From CAZUQH01 sp964622465 (GTDB lineage: Bacteria > CG03 > CAZUQH01), in NCBI GenBank assembly GCA_964622465.1, contig CAZUQH010000053.1, positions 1-6,933 of the forward strand: a stretch of DNA of 6,933 bases. Reading direction: 5' to 3'. A model generated the notes under the pieces. The model had not been told where the DNA came from and did no database searches. It saw only the letters and a program-made list of their open reading frames with translations. Shown here piece after piece: positions 1-4,358 of the stretch. Positions within the stretch are counted from its first letter, which is position 1; the number at the start of each line of letters is the position of its first letter. A program made the position numbers and the translations under genes.

Positions 1-179
1 TTAAATATACCGCCTTTGTCGACATTTAATACGTATTCGTAACCGAGTGAATTTTGACCAGATAGGTTTTCGAAATCATCTATGGTAGTCGCATGGGAGA
101 AACGACCGCCTAAAGAAAGAAAAACAACAAGCAAAGGCAGGAATGTATGGGTAATTATTGCTTTTTTGTTATTTACCAA
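1..179 (-). CDS. 5' part of a gene for an exported protein, cut by the left window edge
   Basis: The reading frame on the minus strand is open from a TTG at 179 to the window edge, about 59 codons. The translation has a short polar, basic start (V-N-N-K-K), a hydrophobic core (T-F-L-P-L-L-V-V-F-L-S-L-G-G) and a likely signal peptidase site after S-H-A. The mature part begins T-T-I-D-D-F-E-N-L. This IDDFE-type start is seen in many secreted proteins with carbohydrate-binding-like beta-sandwich domains (CBM11/CIA30-like), but too little is present to assign a family. TTG was chosen because no ATG or GTG lies in frame near the signal peptide. It overlaps the end of the TPR-containing barrel gene by 11 bases, which suggests the same operon. 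No clear Shine-Dalgarno sequence precedes it. The exported nature is fairly secure; the function is unknown. Confidence 0.6.
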   Translation of the reverse strand, partial: MVNNKKAIITHTFLPLLVVFLSLGGRFSHATTIDDFENLSGQNSLGYEYVLNVDKGGIF

Positions 180-2406
180 GATTGGACTCGCATTCGCTGA
201 GTAGACGTTTTGACGGTGCATGATTCGGGTCAACTCTTAATATACGGCGAAATTCTTTTGCAGATTCAGCCCATTTTCCCTGGTTATAATAATCCGTGCC
301 GCGCGCCCAGCACTCTTTTTTATACGCGGCAATTCTCTCCGATTCAGGCAATGCAAGCTTTTCTCTTGCCATCCTGACACGAGTTCTGGAAGCAGTATGG
401 TCCGGGTCCAGGACCAGAACTTTTTGGAAGGAATCTATCGCTTCTTTATATTTCATATCATTGTATAATTCCATTCCCTGATTGAAAAAAGTTTTCTTAA
501 GTTGGAGCTTCTCTGCGTCAGTTACAGGAGTAACTGTTTCACCTGTAGCAGGTATTCCCGGTAATGCCGGCTGGATACTCTTTGGTTTTTCGGGCTCGTG
601 CTCAGGTTGAGGTTTTCTTGGCGTGGTCCTGCCTCCCACGCTTTTTAGATACTTTATCAATTCTTTATTTTCCGGGTTAAGGTCCAGTGCTCTCTCCCAT
701 ACCTCACGCGCCCGGACATCGTCACCAAGCAGGTAATATGCCGAACCAAGCCGCATAAGTGCAGTCACGTTATCCGGCTCAAGAGCAAGTACCTCGTTGC
801 ATTCGGCAATTGCACGGTCATAGCTTCCTTCATAGATCGAGCTCAGAGCACGGAACAGCTTCTGCTCGACAAGATTCATGCCTCCTGTTTTTTCGTAGCC
901 CTGCGCAAGGTCCGGATATTCTTCCTGGAGCACCATTAGTAGTTCGTTTATCGGACGGTCGCCGTATAGTTCGCTTGCATACCGCGCTGCATTCAGCGAG
1001 GTGCGCCCGTTACCTGTTAAATAATTATCGACACCAAGGCGGATTAGCCGGTCCTTTTTGGTTGAGCCGGCCACTTCCGGGTAAACGGTCACGATTTTCC
1101 CGAGTTTTGTCCACATGGCTTTTATCGTTGGGTCGCCTGGCGCGAGTTCATATGCCATTGTGTAAGTATGCAGCGCTGAACGGTAATCTCCGTTTTCAAG
1201 TGCCGAGCGCGCTTCACTTATGTAGTTTTCCAGCCTGGAAATACGCTCGCGTTCCGCTTTTTCCGATTCTTCAAGCGCCATTTCCTCGGGCGAGAATCCG
1301 GCTGGCAGGTATGACTCTTTCGGCGGCGCACCGATGTGCATGGTGACGCCGAGATAATGCGAGCCACCACCTGCACGCATTCCGGATACCGGATAGACCC
1401 ACGCATAATCGAACTGCCGCGCTCTGCCAAAATAACTGAAGCCGCAAGATATCTGCTTGAAGTCACGGGTTCCCATGCCGACACCGATACGTGCTGCAAT
1501 CGTCTTTCTTTTAAACCACTCTTCCGCTCCTGCAGTAAATATGAAATCTGACTTCTTGTATGTAAAATCAACTGCGAAGTTCGTTATGAGGCCGCGGTAA
1601 GCAGCGCCTGCTTTTACGGTAAGAGGCATGTATTGATTTGTCCCAAGTCCGATATTTGGTTGGTTCACGTTTAGAACGGAGGCCGCAAAACAGTAAGGTG
1701 TTCCAAACCAGTAAAGCCCGGTATCAAAACCAAACCCCTGAGCGCTTTTTATCTTCTCAAGCAGCGGGTCACCTGCAGGAAATTTTTGATAGGAATTGAG
1801 ATAACCACGAAGACCAAGCCCGATACCAAGATTTTTCGTAGTCAAACGCCCCCAGGAAGCGAGAAAGATATTCTCCTGGTAAGCGGACGCGCAGTTAAGC
1901 GTTGACCATCCTATACCAAGCGTACCGATATCTCTTAAGGGATGAACGTAGCTCGCAAAACTACGCGATATGATACTTCCGTCACTTAAACCAACCAATG
2001 GGAGACCGGTGCCACCGGAAAGTTGTTTCCAGGGCACAACAGAAAGTCCTGCAGGGTTGTAATACATTATGCTTCCTTCATCTGCAAGAGCACTAAACGC
2101 ATTTCCAAATCCCTGAGTGCGCGCAGACCAGCCAATGTCCTCAAACGCAGCATATACTGGTACAACTGCCAGGACGATTGCAAACAGAAATACCTGAAAG
2201 AGGATGGTTTTCAGTACGTCATGCTGAGCCCTTCGCTTGCGCTCAAGGGCAGGCTGCGCGAAGCATGGCGGGAAGCATCTTGGTTTACGGTTCGAGATTG
2301 CCACGAGCCCTAAAGGGCTCTCGCAACGACTTCGTCGGATTCTTCGGCGCGCCTTGAGAATGACAGCTGTGGTTGGAATGATAATTGTGTTCATGATGAC
2401 ATTCAT
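169..2406 (-). CDS. PorV/PorQ-like outer-membrane beta-barrel protein with C-terminal TPR domains (PorV-B)
   Basis: Numbered from the ATG at 2406 (745 residues). Residues 1-64 are largely encoded by an interspersed repeat and are probably not native. Residues 65-86 form a good signal peptide (K-T-I-L-F-Q-V-F-L-F-A-I-V then V-Y-A). Residues 87 to about 358 match the PorV/UPF0164-like barrel: FEDIGWSARTQGFGNAF, the family signature YYNPAGL at 115-121, alternating aromatic/glycine strands and a final strand near 350-358. TPR-like helices follow at about 397-425, 512-545, 546-579, 635-669 and 694-729, with a proline-rich linker at 591-628. The family is outer-membrane; PorV of T9SS shuttles cargo. 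The periplasmic side is the usual place for TPRs, which may bind a partner (inference). The ATG overlaps the upstream stop as ATGA, suggesting translational coupling, but no ATG, GTG or TTG lies beside the signal peptide, so the true start is uncertain. The GTG at 2304 and the CTG at 2214 are alternatives. Confidence 0.8.
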   Translation of the reverse strand: MNVIMNTIIIPTTAVILKARRRIRRSRCESPLGLVAISNRKPRCFPPCFAQPALERKRRAQHDVLKTILFQVFLFAIVLAVVPVYAAFEDIGWSARTQGFGNAFSALADEGSIMYYNPAGLSVVPWKQLSGGTGLPLVGLSDGSIISRSFASYVHPLRDIGTLGIGWSTLNCASAYQENIFLASWGRLTTKNLGIGLGLRGYLNSYQKFPAGDPLLEKIKSAQGFGFDTGLYWFGTPYCFAASVLNVNQPNIGLGTNQYMPLTVKAGAAYRGLITNFAVDFTYKKSDFIFTAGAEEWFKRKTIAARIGVGMGTRDFKQISCGFSYFGRARQFDYAWVYPVSGMRAGGGSHYLGVTMHIGAPPKESYLPAGFSPEEMALEESEKAERERISRLENYISEARSALENGDYRSALHTYTMAYELAPGDPTIKAMWTKLGKIVTVYPEVAGSTKKDRLIRLGVDNYLTGNGRTSLNAARYASELYGDRPINELLMVLQEEYPDLAQGYEKTGGMNLVEQKLFRALSSIYEGSYDRAIAECNEVLALEPDNVTALMRLGSAYYLLGDDVRAREVWERALDLNPENKELIKYLKSVGGRTTPRKPQPEHEPEKPKSIQPALPGIPATGETVTPVTDAEKLQLKKTFFNQGMELYNDMKYKEAIDSFQKVLVLDPDHTASRTRVRMAREKLALPESERIAAYKKECWARGTDYYNQGKWAESAKEFRRILRVDPNHAPSKRLLSECESNLGK
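2218..2364 (-). repeat. Composite palindromic interspersed repeat overlapping the 5' end of PorV-B
   Basis: Read on the minus strand, this 147-base block starts GTCATTCTCAAGG and ends CTCAGCATGAC, giving GTCAT/ATGAC inverted ends. It joins pieces of three familiar dispersed-repeat consensus types: TGTCATTCT...GAAGAATC, GTTGCGAG...GCAATCTC, and AGATGCTTC...CTCAGCATGAC. Inside are a perfect 7-base stem (2305-2311 with 2314-2320, loop of two bases), flanked by TTGC/GCAA at 2298-2301 and 2323-2326, and a GCCCTT/AAGGGC stem (2228-2233 with 2245-2250). Such elements are normally intergenic. Here the block is open in the PorV-B frame and supplies most of residues 15-63. Its inner edge lies 4 bases from the codon where the signal peptide should begin. 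Confidence 0.7.
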
Positions 2407-2798
2407 CGCGCGATAACCATAACGCCGCTAAACTTCTGCAGGCCTGCTTCTATGTGATAAATATATATACCTACCGGCATGTCATTTTTATCCCTGTCAC
2501 GACCGTCCCATTCCATATAGTAAGGAGGGTCGGCGCCGGCTTCCGCCCCCTGTGTCATATCAGCAACATACCTGCCAAGGATATCATAAATACGGCCGGC
2601 AATCTTGCGGTCAGTGGGGTTACGGAAGAAAACGCGGAAGGTATCGTTGGTACCGTCGTCGTTTGGTGTGAAAACTATATATTCGGGCTTGACTACTTCG
2701 AAACCTGCGGCACGAACGGAAGGGACACTGAGCCAGACAAGCACAAGCCCAAGCAGGATACACGGCAGAAATTTTCTTTGAATTTTGTATGCGTTCAC
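2403..2798 (-). CDS. Small secreted protein consisting of a CHU_C/FlgD-Ig-like (T9SS CTD-type) domain
   Basis: This 131-residue protein has a signal peptide at 1-30 (K5, R8, K9; hydrophobic core L11-L23; cleavage predicted after V-R-A). One beta-sandwich domain follows at about 32-131. Its landmarks are F-T-P-N-D-D-G-T-N-D (43-52), I-A-G-R-I-Y-D-I-L-G-R-Y-V (67-79), M-E-W-D-G (95-99), P-V-G-I-Y-I-Y-H-I-E-A-G (108-119) and a terminal G-V-M-V-I-A-R. These are the hallmarks of gliding-motility-associated or FlgD-Ig-like C-terminal domains, which serve as sorting domains on large T9SS cargo. Here the domain stands alone, with nothing for it to export. The start is a GTG; no ATG fits before the signal peptide and no Shine-Dalgarno is evident. 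The stop shares ATGA with the next gene. It could be a minimal cargo, a PorA-like signalling protein, an adaptor, or the remnant of a larger gene. Confidence 0.85.
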   Translation of the reverse strand: MNAYKIQRKFLPCILLGLVLVWLSVPSVRAAGFEVVKPEYIVFTPNDDGTNDTFRVFFRNPTDRKIAGRIYDILGRYVADMTQGAEAGADPPYYMEWDGRDRDKNDMPVGIYIYHIEAGLQKFSGVMVIAR

Positions 2799-2825
2799 TA
2801 TTGAAAGATTTTACACAATTTCTTC

Positions 2826-2850
2826 ATTATATACAAATAGCAACTGTCAT
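2826..2850 (-). promoter_or_regulatory. Possible promoter for the small CTD-domain gene
   Basis: A perfect TATAAT lies on the minus strand at 2831-2826, 27 bases ahead of the GTG start, in an AT-rich stretch. At the conventional 17-18 base spacing there is no good -35 box (TCGCAA at best). A better match, ATGACA, lies only 13 bases upstream at 2850-2845, inside the repeat, which is too close for a standard sigma-70 promoter. The -10 is seen directly; promoter activity is a guess. Confidence 0.22.
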
Positions 2851-2900
2851 TGCGAGGAGCGTAGTGGGCGAGCTTGCTCGCCCTGCGACGAAGCAATCTC
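2845..2900 (+). repeat. Palindromic interspersed repeat (TGTCATTGCGAG...GCAATCTC type)
   Basis: The element begins TGTCATTGCGAGGAGCG and ends GACGAAGCAATCTC, a dispersed intergenic repeat familiar from many bacterial genomes; its spurious translation reads C-H-C-E-E-R-S...D-E-A-I-S. It contains a perfect 8-base stem, GGGCGAGC at 2866-2873 with GCTCGCCC at 2876-2883 around a TT loop, and outer arms ATTGC/GCAAT (2849-2853 and 2893-2897). It ends three bases past the PorV-A stop codon, so the transcript would carry a strong hairpin at that 3' end. No T-run follows on the minus strand. It accounts for over half of the 105-base gap between PorV-A and the small CTD gene and lies in the opposite orientation to the copy at 2218-2364. 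Confidence 0.8.
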
Positions 2901-2903
2901 ATG

Positions 2904-4258
2904 TTATTCTCTTATTGCATCGCGGCAGCGCTCGAGCATTCGCTTTGACTGTGCGTGGTTCGGGTCAACCTTCAGAATTTTTTCAAATTCCTTGATTGCT
3001 TTTTCGTAATCGCCACGCTGGAAATAACTTGTACCAAGTCCGTAGCACTCCTTCATAAACCTGAGCTTACGCTCTTCGTCAGACAACCCGAGCATTTCTT
3101 TTGCGCGCTTGATACGCTCAAGCGACTGCTGGTGACCTGGTTCTAATTCCTGAATTTTCTCCCACATTTCTATTGCTTTTTCATACTTGCCATCGTAGTA
3201 ATACTCAAGACCATTGGAGTAATAGTTGCGCATCAGTTTCTCTTTTGCTTCTGCAGTGAGTCCTGTCCTTCCCGGTATAACAATACCTGGAATTTCGGGT
3301 GCTGTGATACTTGCTGTCGGGCCGAAACGGAACAGAAGCGAAAGGCGATGCGAGCCAGCTGTCCCTCTTATTCCAGCAAGCGGATAAAGGAATGCATAAT
3401 CAACCCTGAACACGCGGTGCCCGTAACTCGCGCCGACTGCAAGGTTCGCAAGCTCCCTGCTACCAAAACAGAGACCTCCACGCACACCGAGTGCCTGTCT
3501 AAAGAACCATCTCTCTCCGCCGAAAGACAGGGCTATGTCCTGAGCTTTCATCTGCAGGTCGCCGGTAAGAGCCACTTCTGGTTTATGCCAGGAAAATCCC
3601 ATCCTGGTCAGAGACGCAAGCCGTGTATCCGTGTCCTGTAAGTCAGTATGTGGCTGGTTTATATTAAGAAGTGCCAGCCCGATGCTCCACTCATCGCCAA
3701 TGTCATACAATAATCCAAAGTCAATCCCAAATGCTGTCTTACCGTAGCCATCCTTGAATACCTGGTCTTTCTGGCCTGTCAGAAAACCTGTTTCCAGAAC
3801 GCCGTTTTCCGTATAATCATTTGCCGTATACATCTTGTTAAGCAACTTGGCGCTAAGACCAAGTGACAGAGGCATTTTCAGAAGCGGGCCGAAATGAGCG
3901 CCCCAGCCAAATGTGAAAGTGTTTTCAGCGTAGTAATCAGGTAGCGAGGAGTTCAGGTACGACACGGCAACTGAACCGAACTTGCCGAGCGGCTGGCCGT
4001 AGGCAATCAGGCCATTGCCGAGGTCACTCCCATCCGTCAGTCCCCAGTAGAGACGCCCGTAACCTGAAAGCAGCTGCATCTGGCCAAGGCGTGAGAGCCC
4101 CGCTGGATTGTAGTATACCGCGTCAACATCATCTGCAATAGCAGTGAATGCATTGCCCATCGCTATCGGACGCGCGCCGTAACCTGTGTCTTCAAAGTCC
4201 GCACTGACATGTTCCTGAAACAGGAAGAGTCCTGTCAGACATAATACCAGAACCAACG
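2904..4258 (-). CDS. PorV/PorQ-like outer-membrane beta-barrel protein with two C-terminal TPRs (PorV-A), 5' end in the gap
   Basis: The frame is open from the N gap to the TAA at 2906-2904. Numbering from the TTG at 4256 gives 450 residues. The hydrophobic start L-V-L-V-L-C-L-T-G-L-F-L-F followed by H-V-S-A is a signal peptide that lacks its basic N-region, so the real start codon is almost certainly inside the gap and the TTG is an internal leucine. Residues 20 to about 312 form the PorV/UPF0164-like barrel: DFEDTGYGARPIAMGNAFTAIADD, signature YYNPAGL at 48-54, repeated amphipathic strands and a final strand near 302-311. After an Ala/Pro/Ile-rich linker, two TPR units occupy about 341-374 and 402-435. 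It is paralogous to PorV-B over both barrel and terminal TPR block. Role in moving or anchoring secreted proteins is inferred from PorV; these proteins are also often annotated simply as UPF0164 or PorV/PorQ family. Confidence 0.85.
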
Positions 4259-4358
4259 NNNNNNNNNNNNNNNNNNNNNNNNNNNNNNNNNNNNNNNNNN
4301 NNNNNNNNNNNNNNNNNNNNNNNNNNNNNNNNNNNNNNNNNNNNNNNNNNNNNNNNNN
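4259..4358. other. Assembly gap of 100 Ns
   Basis: Exactly 100 consecutive Ns, the usual placeholder for a scaffold gap of unknown length. It should contain the last few codons and stop of the FN3 protein (the homologous small CTD protein continues about 12 residues beyond the equivalent point), the intergenic junction, and the ribosome binding site, start codon and first codons of PorV-A. Whether those two genes are truly adjacent cannot be read from this sequence. Confidence 0.95.

Noticed and set aside
759..1346. Plus-strand open frame of 195 codons
   Set aside because: It lies wholly inside the PorV-B gene on the opposite strand, has no recognisable domain or signal, and has a composition typical of an antisense shadow.
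1218..1571. Second minus-strand frame of 117 codons within PorV-B
   Set aside because: Out of frame with the PorV-B barrel, which reads continuously across the same bases with clear family features; no sign of a frameshift.
2866..2883. Rho-independent terminator after PorV-A
   Set aside because: The stem is strong but no T-run follows on the minus strand, and the palindrome is explained by the interspersed repeat.
2218..2900. CRISPR array or insertion sequence
   Set aside because: Only two non-identical repeats in opposite orientation with a gene between them, no regular spacers and no transposase reading frame.
2785..3009. Plus-strand small frames translating to C-H-C-E-E-R-S...D-E-A-I-S
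   Set aside because: This is the familiar spurious translation of the dispersed TGTCATTGCGAG repeat, running on into antisense of PorV-A.
4192..4258. Continuation of the FN3 protein through the Ns to a stop at 4192
   Set aside because: The tail is the PorV-A signal-peptide region read in another frame; the homologous small CTD protein shows the FN3 protein should end about 12 residues into the gap.
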